Origin: Tridacna crocea
Taxonomy: Eukaryota; Mollusca; Bivalvia; Cardiida; Cardiidae
Assembly (NCBI GenBank): GCA_943736015.1
Contig: OX031065.1
Span: forward strand, 38,764,427 to 38,828,426
Direction: 5' to 3'
DNA: 64,000 nucleotides
In this document: piece by piece, positions 1 through 11,671 of the stretch
How the letters are laid out: each line of letters opens with the position of its first letter
Position numbering within the stretch: the first letter of the stretch is position 1
The notes under the pieces: generated by a model
Told to the model about the DNA's origin: nothing
What the model saw: only the letters and a program-made list of their open reading frames with translations
Databases searched by the model: none
Program-made: the position numbers and the translations under genes

Positions 1-433
1 GACTCAGTTTACCGTTTGAAATAAACTTGCAATGGACAACTTTTGAAACAGTTTTGTAAAGAAGGAAATTTTTTATGAATAGATGTTTAGTTCATGGCAT
101 ACCTATGTAATCTTGTTACAGAAAAAAGAAATTATTACAAACAAGAAAGTAAATTGATATGGTTGTATTTTCTCAACCACAGGATTTGATGAGGGGAAAG
201 AAAAGACAGTTTTATTCAATGTTTGAACTCTTTAGCACTCAACTAAATTTCAGACTTGCCCAAATTGAACACCTTTGCAGATGAAAAAACTGTTGTTACT
301 TATAAGATTGGAGCTTTCTTTGAAGGATTAGAAAACATTGTGGGGAAAGGATAAAATCCTGGTCACCAGCATTTCACCAGCATTTTCTCCTTTCTTCCAC
401 AGTTTTCCAGAGCTTTCGTCTAAGGTTGGTTAA

Positions 434-654
434 CTCATTACCATAAAACAATATTTCAGGTTTGTCCAAATCGAAATCATTTGCAGACGACAAAATAAAA
501 GTGACTGAAAATTTGAAATTTGTTTTGTGAAGGGTAGAAAACATTGTGGGAAAAGGAGAAAATGCTGGTTACCAGCATTTTCTCCTTTTCCCACAATGTT
601 TTCTAAAGGCTTCTTTCTCAGGGGCGTCAAAAGTCGTCATTGTGTGGTAGTGGG
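434..654 (-). mobile_element. Family A TTAA element
   Basis: 221 bp between TTAA (430-433) and TTAA (655-658). The central 66-bp palindrome is built around AATGCTGGTTACCAGCATT. A degenerate copy (about 229-429) abuts it on the left. Confidence 0.85.
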
Positions 655-1033
655 TTAAACCAAGGATTGTGTGATACAGGGTATATGACAACTAGATAAG
701 CATGCTGTATGTATCCTTGGAGAAAATTGTAGAAGTTAGATTTGTTTTGAGTACTCATGATGAAATTTTGATATGCATAATTTCTTTCCTTTTTTCATTT
801 GTTTATATTTTCATATGCATGCATATTTATGTGTGTGCGTATGAACACATGCTTGGATATATGTATGTATGATTGTATGTGTGATTTTATGTATGATGTA
901 TGTGTATATGCATGCACTTTATATGCATACATTGGTGTTAAGTTTTATTCATTTAACATTCCAAAGAGATGATCTAAATAAAGGAACTTGAGATCTGTAC
1001 TCGTATCTGGCTTTTCTATATGCACATGATTAA

Positions 1034-1254
1034 CCCATTACCACGCAATCCCTACTTTTGACGCCCTTGACAAAGATTCCTTTTGAAAACACTGTAGGAA
1101 AAGGAGAAAATGCTGGTAACCAGCATTTTCTCTTTTTCCCACAGTGTTTTCAACCCTTCCCAGAACAAATTTCAATTTTTCAGTCACCTTTACTTTGTCA
1201 TCTGCAAATGCTTTCAATTTGAACCAGTCTAAAATTTTGACGTTTAGTAATGAG
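1034..1254 (+). mobile_element. Family A TTAA element
   Basis: 221 bp between TTAA sites, starting CCCATTACCACGCAATCCC, with the central palindrome intact. Confidence 0.85.
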
Positions 1255-1432
1255 TTAAAGGAATGCGAGTTGGAAGCAGGCTAAGATAAAAAAGTGTCTT
1301 ATTTTGTGCTTTGTAGTGCAGTTTGAAACTTACTAAATCCTTGATTATTTCAGCACTTCTTTTTAAAACATTCTCTGAACTATGGATGATTGGCATAAAC
1401 AAAGGATCAAATGTCTTGCAACATGCCGAAAG

Positions 1433-1680
1433 GGTCATTTGGACATTTGCGTAAAGTGTCGTCTCGGATCAGCCTGCGCAGTCCGCACAGGCTAATCCGA
1501 GACGGCACTTTACGACTACATTAGATTTTGACCTACAGTGGACTTATGCAAAACAGAAAATTACACAAAAACGGAAGGTGTCGTTTCGGATTAGCCTGCC
1601 TGGACTACGCAGGCTGATCGGAGACGACACATTACGCAGATGGTTGAGTGCCCTTTTTCGTGTGTTGCAGGCCATATATG
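1433..1680 (+). repeat. Family E palindromic element
   Basis: About 250 bp. Both ends carry a GTGTCGTCTCGGAT...GCCTGCGCAG hairpin, joined by a spacer. I recall this type as abundant in Dreissena. Other copies in the window lie at 20762, 22068 and 47820. Confidence 0.75.
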
Positions 1681-1685
1681 AATTT

Positions 1686-1880
1686 ATCCTTTACCAAACA
1701 ATCCCGAGTTACAGCTATCCTGAAGAGGAAAGCTTTAGAAAACATTGTTGGAAAGGGAGAAAATGCTGGTTACCAGCATTGTCTCCTTTTCCCGGAATGT
1801 CTTTCACGCCATCAGGGAACTTTGGCTAATTTGTACCAATATTGAATTCGATATATTTGGATTTGGCATTTTGTAAAGAG
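1686..1880 (+). mobile_element. Family A element, diverged
   Basis: Palindromic core and right TTAA (1881-1884) present. The left end has lost the exact TTAA. Confidence 0.7.
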
Positions 1881-2159
1881 TTAAAGGAAAAATACTGAGG
1901 CAAATGGAGAAATGGTCACAATGAGTGCCACAAGGTTTTCAAAAATGGCTTGCTGGTTGACCAAAAAATCTATCGACACATAACACTGGTTTAAAAGAAG
2001 TAACTGACTAGTTTCAGTGGTAACAGATTTCAAATTATTTGCCCTGATGTGAAGCTGATTTTATGAAGACTTCCTGTTTGTGTAGGTCAGGATAGAAATG
2101 CGCATTTGAATCGGTCCAGTTAGTCAAAGTATGAGGGAAGTAAGCCAGTCACAGTTTTA

Positions 2160-2380
2160 CCCTTTACCAAATGACAAAATTTTAGACTGGTCCAAATTGA
2201 AAGCACTGACAGGCGACAAAATAAGCGTGATTCAAAAATTGAATCTTGTGTCCGGTAGGATAGAAAACATCGTGGGAAAAGGAGAAAATGCTGGTTACCA
2301 GCATTTTCTCCTTTTCCCACAATGTTTTCAAAAGGCTTCTATCTCAGGGTTGTAAAAACCAGGAATTGTTTGGTAAAGGG
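2160..2380 (-). mobile_element. Family A element
   Basis: 221 bp starting CCCTTTACCAAATGAC and ending GGTAAAGGG. The right TTAA is exact and the left is TTTA. Confidence 0.8.
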
Positions 2381-2926
2381 TTAAGTCATTTCCAAACTAG
2401 TTACTTCCCCAAGTTTGAAAGAAAAAAAACGCAATCCCATCATTGCTGTACACTAACCTAGAAACTAAGATATTCTGGCGAAAAGTTTTTGGAAATGAAG
2501 GAAGCCAGGATTTTCTCCTTTTGCCTCAATGTCTTCTACCTTTTCGAGGACAAATCCAACCTTTTGGTACACAAAAAGCGTGTCGTCTGCAAACGAGTTC
2601 AATCCTGATTTCAAATCAAAATTCTGTCGTTTGGTTAAGAGCTATAATCCAAAACAGTATCACAAAGAAACAAAATTCAACGAAAATTCCAGTCACTCCC
2701 TTTTTATGTTAATAATTATTCAAGTCACGGCCGTTCGATATGAAATTTTTAGAATAAATTTAAAGTCACGTTTTTCTTCATCCAAACTTTTTGGATGCAA
2801 GATGCATAAAACGGATAGAAGTCCTGTCAGACGAAAAGACTTTACACCTATATCTGAAATTTGGGGTCTGATTGAATCGAAAGACCTTCCAGAGTACCTT
2901 TTACGATTTGAGATCTGCCAGGGTAA

Positions 2927-3113
2927 GTATTCACCAACCATTCTTAAGAACATTCTTTGTTTTATTCTTCAATATTTCCGGACTGTGAAAGTAACACAAC
3001 TTTTGATTGGCTAAACCAAAATGTTTAGCCAATCAGAAGTTCTGTTACTTTCACATTGACAAAATTCTAAAGAATAAGACAAAGAATGTTCTTAGGAATG
3101 ACTGGTGAATACA
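2927..3113. repeat. Family C inverted-repeat element
   Basis: About 187-bp near-palindrome: GTATTCACCAACCATTCTTA on the left mirrored on the right, centred on GATTGGCTAAACC...GTTTAGCCAATC. Confidence 0.85.
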
Positions 3114-3289
3114 AACATAGCTTATTACATATTTCTTTCGTGGCAGTCTGATCTTAAACTTTCTTTTTCCGAAAACCAACAGAAACATCGATCCATCATC
3201 TTCGTTGGGTTGATTCAAGCTTGTTTATCAATCCTTTATCAAACAGTCCTGTTATTATTAATGATTTCAGGGAAACGGCTTTAGAAAAC

Positions 3290-3350
3290 GTGGGAAAATT
3301 AGAAAATGGTAGTAACCAGCCTGTTTCCTTTTCCCACAATGTTTTAAAGC
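3290..3350. repeat. Family A remnant core
   Basis: Decayed core (AAAACGTGGGAAAATTAG...GTTTCCTTTTCCCAC). Nearby cores at about 2460-2550 and 4480-4555 are equally eroded. Confidence 0.5.
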
Positions 3351-3892
3351 CTTTCAAAAAGAAATCACATTATTTGAAATATCTTAAATTTATCGTCTGC
3401 TACTGTTTAGTAGTACCATTCGGACAAGTGCAATATTTCCTATCCCCCGCTAGATGGCATTCTGTAAATACTCATCAATCTAATTTGGGCATCCTGGGTA
3501 CAGAACCGAACCACTTTCCTACGCGACAACCGTTACTTTGAATTTCAAACTAAAATAAAACGGTTTACTCAATAAAACACTACCTCGTGCAATTCACTCA
3601 GCTATGATCAGCAGTTTAGAGAAATCTGGGGCTAAAACTGGCCTGATTTTTCCTCACATGTATTGATAAAAAAAACATTTTCGCCATCGCTACTTTATAG
3701 CGCGTATTACTACAATCTGCCCGATATCGGGGATAGTGATGCGTCATATAAGACACATCGAATCTTCAAAGAATATGACATTCGCGGGTAAAATTTAAGC
3801 GTCCGATAAGAGGTTTACCGATTAAAATTCAAGTTAAAACTTGCACTCATTATACCCAGAAACAGGTAAGGAAGGCCGACATCGGAAACTAT

Positions 3893-4118
3893 CAGGGCCA
3901 TGCTCTGTGAAAAGGGGGCTTAAAGCATTTGAGCCATGCTCTGACAAAAAGGGGTTTTATGCATCACTGTAATCTTTTATACCATGGCAGCCTTCACATA
4001 CTTATGAATCCATGACAGCCAGATTCTAAACAACAATACTGAGTCATGAGGTAGACTGGTCCTTGGACATACAGAAAATTGACCGATAGCGAAAAGTTTC
4101 GGCCCAGGTCAGCCCCCC
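3893..4118. repeat. Family H repeat
   Basis: GCCATGCTCTG..AAAAGGGG...TCATGAGGTAGACTGGTCC...GAAAAGTTTCGGCCCAGGTCAG. Ends at a poly-C run (4110-4130). Related copies lie near 14506, 22258, 45328, 48078, 57930 and 61280. Confidence 0.6.
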
Positions 4119-5796
4119 CCCCCGCCCCGTGCAGCTTAAATGACGTCATTGCTTTACCCATATTATTTCTAGAATAGACACATGAAATATAATATAAAAG
4201 AGTATTTATCAACATTATTTCAGTTACATCGCGGTGGCCAGTGCACAAATCTATGCTCTCCTAGATTTTTTATTAGCTCACCTGTGCACAAAGTGCTGAA
4301 GGTGAGCTTTTATGATCGTGCTGTGTCAGACATCCGTCCTCTGTCGTGCGTTATCAACTTTTACCTTGTGTACGCTCCAGATGCCACAATTTCAGTCTGA
4401 TACTCATGAAACTTGATCTTGTCGTTTGGTAATGAGTTAACACACGATCCCATGTTTAATGGCCCTAAAGTTGTAGCCTGTTGAAAACTGTGTGGGAAAA
4501 GGAGAACATGTAGGTTCCCTACACTTTTTACTTTTGCTAACAATATTTTCTACCCTTTCACTTTCCAAGGACAAATTCAGTTATTTGAGTCGCATTTGAT
4601 TTGTAATGTTCGTCTTGGTAATGTCTCGGACAAGTTTGAAAATGGGCCATGTAAGGTCAAATACTAAATCACTAAGTCAAGTCTAAGAAAAAGCTTGTGT
4701 ACCCGCCAGAGGATAAGTTTTTAGTCCAATACTCTTGAAAATAGGTCAGAATTTTTGACTTGATGATATCTGGGATGAGTTTGAAAATGGATTAAATTTT
4801 AAGCAAACAAAACTTCATGTTTGGAATCAACTGCACAGAAAAAAAACATTAAAAAAAGCTTTTAACTATGCAATTCGTCTTAAACTTTTACCAAATAATC
4901 CTGACTTTTGACATCTCTTAAATGCTCGTCAGCAGATTTCTCTTTTTCTCATAATGTTTTTGACTGTATCAAACACAGAAACATCTTCGTGGGCCAAGTT
5001 TACGATCACTACGTGGATCTTACCTTGGCTGATTGAGCCCGATTTCGAGATTCCTGCGATGTGCCCTCTATTGGATGCTGGTTATTATCCCCCTTTACAC
5101 CATATTTCTAAAAACAAATGAAATATCGTTTTACAAACCGTATGAAGCGATAAGCAGACATCCACGTGGGTTTCCATGTTTTACCTTCTATTCGACAAGT
5201 AGAGACATTGTTCTATTTTTATCAAAGATGAAATACTACGAGCGATTTCATTCGTCGCAGCTAGAGCTGGTTCCATCCAATGAAAGAGCGTATCGGGTGA
5301 ACATAAAAATCAAGCTCGATCCGCCAAGGGTAGAGTAGCGTAGTGAATCGTCGGCCTTGGCTTGCGAAGATGACGCAGAAATGATTCAATGAGCTACATT
5401 TTATTTTGTCATCTGAACACACTTTCAAGTTGATCCTATCCGAAATTTTGTTATATAAAGAGTTCATATATGGTAGAAAACATTGTCGGAAACGAAGTTA
5501 ATACTGGTTACCAGTATTTTCTTCTTTTCCCGCAATGTTTTTGACTCGATCATAGACAGAAATAAATATTTGAGTAACACTTATTTTGTAATCTGAAAAT
5601 GCCGTCCAGCTTGTCCAAATTCGGTGCAGTGCTCACAGTGGGTAGAAAAGGGTAGAAAACAATGTGAAAGAACAACATAATGTTGGTACCAGCATTTTCT
5701 CATTTCCTAACAATGTTTAATGTAGGTAGGGTCTATGTTTTGAAATAACAGTTTCATTTTACGGGTGACCAATTTGTTTTCCAAAGTCAAAATCAA

Positions 5797-6180
5797 TTAC
5801 GACACAAAGATAAACAGGACCCAAATTAGGACAACAAAATTTGAAAAGGTCACAGCGTACATTCTTGTCTTATCGTAAGAAAAGCCCTTGACAGTACACC
5901 GATTTTTCCCACGGCTTGCGCTTGCAAGTTTAAAGACGATGTAATCTTCAACGGTTCTAGGTTCGATGCTTGTACAGGTACATGACCGAGAGCTTGTCTT
6001 GACAAAAAGTAAATTCATGCGTTCGCAAATACAAATATGTTTCCATCTTTTCAGAGTAAAAACGTAACTCTCGAGTCTCAGAGTAAATAGAGTGTACAGA
6101 TTGGGGTATTGTGCGCCAAACATGAATGAATCTATTTTTAGATTTGTAAATCCTCTGTTCACCAACCCTGTAATTTTCAC
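5797..6180 (-). other. Unrecognised 127-codon open frame
   Basis: One of the longer open frames outside repeats in the first 10 kb. No recognisable domain; a hydrophobic C-terminus (FSNFVVLIWVLFIFV) is the only feature. No promoter or splice context supports it, so it is probably chance. Confidence 0.15.
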
Positions 6181-6685
6181 CTATATCACGGAATTGAAAC
6201 TTTCGAAAGAATTATTCAAAGTAAAATAGAGTGATCTTCTTCTCATTTAAAAAATGAATGCCTTTGTTCAATTATGACAATCATTTGCAAACCAAATATT
6301 TTCAAAAAAAAAAGATCTAGATCTAGTAGATCTATTGTTCTTTCGACATCGATGACAATGACTAGAGTGTAAATGAAAGAATTACGATCAAAGGGTTGAA
6401 TTAATAAATGACGTCAGAGGTACAGTCATGTGACTTTTCAAATATGGTAAAAAGAGTAAATTTCGTGTACCCGGATTGCTTTTCGCATCACAGATTTGTT
6501 ATGTGTCACTGTACACTACAAAAAAGTGAATTAATTGGACCATGTTTCATTTATGACTCAAGACGTCAAACTTGTTTTTTTACCCAGGTATCTTTTGATA
6601 TCATCTAGGAAGTTAATCGGTACATCTATCCCTTTGAGCGCAAAACACGACCGTACAAAGAAGCTGTTTTAGAGAATAGCATTAA

Positions 6686-6905
6686 CCCATTGCCACACAA
6701 TCCCCACTTTTGACGACCTTGAGAAAGGAGCCTTTGGAAAACATTGTGGGAAAAGGAGGAAATGCTGGTAACCAGCATTTTCTCCTTTTCCAACAATGTT
6801 TTCTACCCTGTACAAGACAATTTGAAATTTTCAGTAACTTTTATTGTGTTGTCTACAAATGCTTTCGACTTGGACAAACCTAAAATTTTGTCGTTTGGTA
6901 ATGAG
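6686..6905 (+). mobile_element. Family A TTAA element
   Basis: 220 bp between TTAA at 6682-6685 and 6906-6909. A reverse-oriented diverged copy follows at about 6910-7150. Confidence 0.85.
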
Positions 6906-6909
6906 TTAA

Positions 6910-7150
6910 CTCTTAACATTGATCTATATCAGATGACAAAATTTAAGATTAAGTCCAAGTTGAAAGTATTAGCAGACAAGAAAAAAATGTAACTAAAATT
7001 GAAATTGGATATGGGAAAGGTAGAAAAGATTGTTGGAAAAGGAGAAAATTTTGGAAACCAGCATTTTCTCCTTTTCTCACTATGTTTTCGTTTTCAAATG
7101 TATTCTCTCTCTGAGAACTTTTAAAGTTGTCATCATTTGGTAAAGACTTA
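6910..7150 (-). mobile_element. Family A element, diverged
   Basis: Head-to-head with the preceding copy, sharing the TTAA region. Core reads GGAGAAAATTTTGGAAACC with weaker pairing. Confidence 0.65.
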
Positions 7151-7947
7151 ATCAAGATCAGACTTCAAAAAGCACGTAGTTTGATCACAGATAGTTTTGT
7201 AATTCATTCTTTTTTTTTAACTCCCATATCTTAGGCTTTTTCTTTATTTGTTACAGGTTATATATCGATGAGTAAGGCCGTAGATCTTAAACATCTCTTG
7301 TCAGCACTTAAAGGTTTGACAGATCGTCTAGTAACACATTGTCAGACTCAAAATAATATCCATACCTTTTGGTATAAATTGAATATATGCTCAGTGAATT
7401 CTGACCCCCTAACTGTTTACTTTTGGCCAGTTTTTTCGCTTTGATTAGTTCCGTATATCGATCCGTGCAGCCCTAGATCGGACAGTGAAGAACCTATCTG
7501 ATGTTAGCTTAATCCTTACGCAATTAAAAAGAGCTCAGACAGTATTACAATGTGATGGATGCTGATGAAATACTCACATAGTTAATCATTTATCCCGATG
7601 AAATTTGACAATCAACCGATTGCGCCATTATTAAGGACTAGTATATTTACAGTTTACCATACGATACCGTGATTTAGTAACCCTGACTGAAAAGGACCAC
7701 TGAAAACATCGAGGGAAAAGGAGATAATCAGCCTTTTCAGTGACAAATCCTATCCATTCAAATACTGTACATTTAATTTTCTGTTTGCAGATGCCTTCTT
7801 ATTAGATGTGCCGAAGATCAAAGTTTGTCACTCAGTAAAGAGTTTATACTGAATGAATACCACACAGGGCTCTTTTAAGTTATTAATGTTTATCGAAATA
7901 AGTTAACCAAGACAAGCATTTACTGCCGTGGAACCTTATCTTTATTT

Positions 7948-8136
7948 AGAACTCCAGACAAAAAGGAGTGATGGTATTCTAAATTCATTATTTCTCCTCC
8001 AAACCCTATTTTGTGGTCTTGGTCAACTTTTTTCGATGAGACGATTCTATTGAGTACCCATAACATAGGCTTTAGTGGAGAATTATTGATATTTTCAACT
8101 TTGAAATCAAATTCACCCCCTCTATCTGGAGCTCTG
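7948..8136. repeat. Family G inverted-repeat element
   Basis: Ends ACTCCAGACA...ATCTGGAGCTC; interior arms around TTCTCC..CTAAACCCT. The central hairpin is eroded compared with the copies at 45650 and 54835. Confidence 0.7.
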
Positions 8137-8515
8137 TTTATTTACACCACGAACGGTTGAGCACCAGTAGCGCATTCGGTAGGGTACAGGACAGAACGGG
8201 GATCGCTGTGTGGAACCTCTAGCTCGGCTGATTTCTTTTCGAGTCATTGCGACAGGATTCATTCCTTTAAACGATGGCTTGGGAAGAATATCGCGCGGAG
8301 TACTTCTATTAGAAACTCATAAGCAGCACTGATAAATGCGCTAGTCGCCACGATAAATCATAAATAATGTTGAAAACGGCCTTTTAAAACACAACAGATC
8401 AAACCCCAGATTTGCTTTACAGAGTACAGGACAGGTCCCCTTCCCGGATCGGTTGAAATACTAAATGTGACTACGCATAAACACATTTTACACTTGCATA
8501 ATTCAACCCGATTAA

Positions 8516-8736
8516 CTCTTTACCCCATAAGGCATTTCTATGGTATCTCTAAATGATCCTAAATAATAGCAAGGATGAAGCCTTTTCATATATGTATATG
8601 ACACCTTTTGATAGCATAGAAAACATTGTGACAAAAGGTGAAATTGCTCGTCACGAGCAATTTCACCTTTTGCCACAATGTTTTCCAAAGGTTCCTACAA
8701 GCAATGCGTAGAAATGAGTATCTATGGAGTAAAGGG
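8516..8736. mobile_element. Family A TTAA element with variant hairpin core
   Basis: 221 bp between TTAA at 8512-8515 and 8737-8740. Core is GAAATTGCTCGTCACGAGCAATTTC, with altered arms (ACAAAAGGTG/CACCTTTTG) that still pair. Confidence 0.8.
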
Positions 8737-9421
8737 TTAAGACGAACCTTATATAAAATACCTTTTTGTCCATCCTTATTATCCCTTTACTAAACGACTA
8801 TGAATTTTTTTCAAATATTAACTCTTCCAAATTGAGGGTGTCTAAAGACGACAAAGTTCAAAGTTTGAACAATTCATCCGATCATAATTATTATCTGATT
8901 GGGTAGATTACAATGTGCAATAGGAATTAAATGGCGGTTGGGCATTTTTTCCTTTGTTTTTTTCAATGTTGAAGTGTCTTCAAAGTTTCCACATATTAGG
9001 TTGTTTAAACACTGGATTGCTGGGACAGGGTTAGACTCTTTTTTCTAACTTCTCAATACGACATAGATCTATTCTACTATACCTGAAAATTGTGGCTAAT
9101 TATGAAATGCGATGGTTCTTATCTCATACCATTTTCAAGTGAGGAGTTTACATATTCGAAGTATATTTTCCCCGTTTTTATCCAAGAATCTAGTGTTGGG
9201 GGTATATTTATTTCTGATGAAAAATGTCCACCTTTTTTTTTTTTCATACTGCTCTTTTTGCATTACGGTTTCCCAATCTTTTTGGTGCTTGAGAAAATGA
9301 CTTACCTTATATTCTATTTAGGCCTTCTTTTTGTGCTTGATGTCTACTTAACAAGGTACTAGAAAATTCACATAAATGCATCGTGTTTAGTAAGATGTAT
9401 ATCGCTAAAAAATATGTTTAA

Positions 9422-9644
9422 CTCTTTACCGAACCACAAAATTTTAGACTAGTCCACATGGGAAGCACTTGCAGACGACAAAATAAACGCAAATCAAAAA
9501 TTGAAATTCAGTGTTTCTAGCAGGGTAAGAACATTGTGGGAAAAGGAGAAAATGCTGGTTACCAGCATTTTCTCCTTTTCCCACAATGTTTTCTAAGGGC
9601 TTTTTTCTCAGGATCGTAAAAAGTAGGGATTGTGTGGTGATGAA
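9422..9644 (-). mobile_element. Family A TTAA element
   Basis: 223 bp between TTAA at 9418-9421 and 9645-9648, with an intact palindromic core. Confidence 0.82.
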
Positions 9645-10102
9645 TTAAACTAAACTAAGCATGTAGATCTAACACTAAAAGTGCACAAGCTATTTTTAGA
9701 TCTATTAACCCTTAATCTTCTAAATAGATGCAGATTAGACTTGTAGCCATAGTTATAAAATTTTTGCGTGTCGGAGAAATCTCACCACATCTGACTGATA
9801 ATTCAAGATCAGACGGCAGGTCCTGTGCAGTCTGAGTCACTGAGTCGCGCTCAGCAATCTAAAGGTAAAGACTAAGTACTTCCAATAACAGAAGGGACAT
9901 AGATTCTAGATGTTATTCAACATCACGGACAGATATGAAAGGAGAAATTTCCTGTGATGAACATTCTCTCCTCTCCCCCTCAATATCTGTAAGGATTAAC
10001 AAACGGTCAGTGTGGGAGGGGTTGAAAATTTGTGACAAAGGGAAGGGACGAAAAAGTATTATTTATCAATCAGATAAAAAATAGATGAATCATCGAGCCG
10101 TG

Positions 10103-10107
10103 ATTGG
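10103..10107 (-). promoter_or_regulatory. Inverted CCAAT box
   Basis: ATTGG (CCAAT on the minus strand) lies 18 bp upstream of the TATA box of the metalloprotease gene. The spacing is shorter than usual, but the pairing with the TATA supports a core promoter. Confidence 0.4.
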
Positions 10108-10124
10108 CTGATTTACGGATCGGG

Positions 10125-10132
10125 TATAAATA
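10125..10132 (+). promoter_or_regulatory. TATA box of the metalloprotease gene
   Basis: TATAAATA in a G+C-flanked context, about 220 bp upstream of the start codon at 10352. It predicts a transcription start near 10155 and a 5' UTR of about 195 nt with no obvious intron. Confidence 0.55.
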
Positions 10133-10351
10133 TCCGTATTCAGCGTCGAAATCGTCAGATCGGCGCGCGGGACGTGTCGGTAAACATATACAAACATAGC
10201 AAATAAGAACTTTTTCCGAGACTTTTTTTTTAATTTTCGTAATTCTATTCACCATTTCCAACTAGTCCTGCCATAATACTTCTAAGTCAAACATATTTTA
10301 ATTTCGACGAGTTATATTTGTTTGAATTTCTTGCCATATCATTTTACGAGG

Positions 10352-10445
10352 ATGAAAATTTCATGCTTATTTCTACTTGTGGTGTGTATTTTGCCTGTTT
10401 GTTCCGGGTCTGTGTCAGCTAGTTCCGATTTCAGAGAATTTGATG
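10352..10445 (+). CDS. Metalloprotease exon 1 (signal peptide)
   Basis: ATG followed by a classic signal peptide (MKIS, then LFLLVVCILPVC, then a small-residue cleavage region GSVSA). Ends in phase 1 at a GTAAGT-like donor. No in-frame ATG lies closer to the TATA box. Confidence 0.85.
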
Positions 10446-11628
10446 GTAAGTTTAATTTCTTTTTTAAAGATGTTCTTAAATAAAACTGTGACCCATCGTG
10501 CAAAAAGGACCATCTGGGAATTCTGTACATCAATTAGATGAAAACAGATCAACGATAGTGCAGGTCAGTTTAAGTTGATAATTCAAAAATGATCATTTAA
10601 CAAGATACAATGACCTCTTTTCATACAGAAAATGTCATTAAAACGAAAAATGCTAACCCTGGTCAGCCTGCGCAATTTGCGCAGTCTGACCAGGGTTGAC
10701 ACTTTTCGCAGTTCCCAGAAGGTCCCTTTTTGCCCGGGTCACAAATAAAAGCCATGCGGTGTGAAAAGCGGATATAATACATCTACAGCAGGATCGACAC
10801 AGATCAGACTGTGTAGTCCGCGCAAGCTGAGCTGTGTTTAAATTATTAACCCTTTACCGCACGACAAGATCTTAGACCTGTCTGAATTGCAAGGATTTGC
10901 TGATGACAGTTTCAATGAGGCTCATGTAAAATGAACTTTCTTTGATAGGGAAGGAAACTTTGTGGAAAAAGGAGGAAATGCTGGTAAGAAGAAAGCCGTT
11001 TCTTTCTCAATGTCGTTTGAACAAAATAGTGTGTTTTAACCCATTATCTCACAGTCCCTACTTTTGACGACCCTGAGAAAGAAGCCTTTGGAAAACATTG
11101 TGGGAAAAGGAGAAAATGCTGGTAACCAGCATTTTCTCCTTTTCCCACAATGTTTTTAAAAGGCTTCTATCACAAGGCCGTCAAAATTCGTCATTGTGTG
11201 GTAAAAGGTTTTTAAGGTGTAGATTATAGTAAACTCTCTTTTGACAAAGCAGGACTTGCTTGTTTTCTTTCAGAAGTTTATATACGACATATTTCGGGTC
11301 GGCCGAAACGTAGTATAGACCAGCAGAATGGCGGAGACACACCATTCCGTTTTCCGGATAGAATGACATTTTCATTCACCATTCATAAAAAGAAGCTTCG
11401 AATGGATCTTAAACTGAACAAGAAACAAGAAAGTCATGTCCGAATGCAGGTGGTAACGGCTAACGGGTTTTCCGTGGTTAACGACGAATCAGTTCGGGTA
11501 AGTTCAAACTTTTTTACTGTTCTGGTAGAGATCTATTTTTGGTTTTATTCCATAACATATTGAACTAAACCTATTGCAAAAGCATTCAGTGAAGAAAGAA
11601 ATGAAGCAGTACTTAATCTCCGGATGGG

Positions 11629-11671
<43 letters not shown>

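Noticed and set aside
1433..1680. Bacterial-style terminators or a CRISPR-like array because of many regular hairpins
   Set aside because: Spacing is irregular, there are no constant repeats with unique spacers, and the context is a spliced animal genome; these are dispersed palindromic elements.
2529..3014. 161-codon open frame
   Set aside because: It spans decayed family A sequence and half of a family C palindrome, with no domain or splice context.
5033..5338. 101-codon open frame with a hydrophobic start resembling a signal or TM segment
   Set aside because: No recognisable family, no promoter or splice support, and it overlaps open frames on the other strand.
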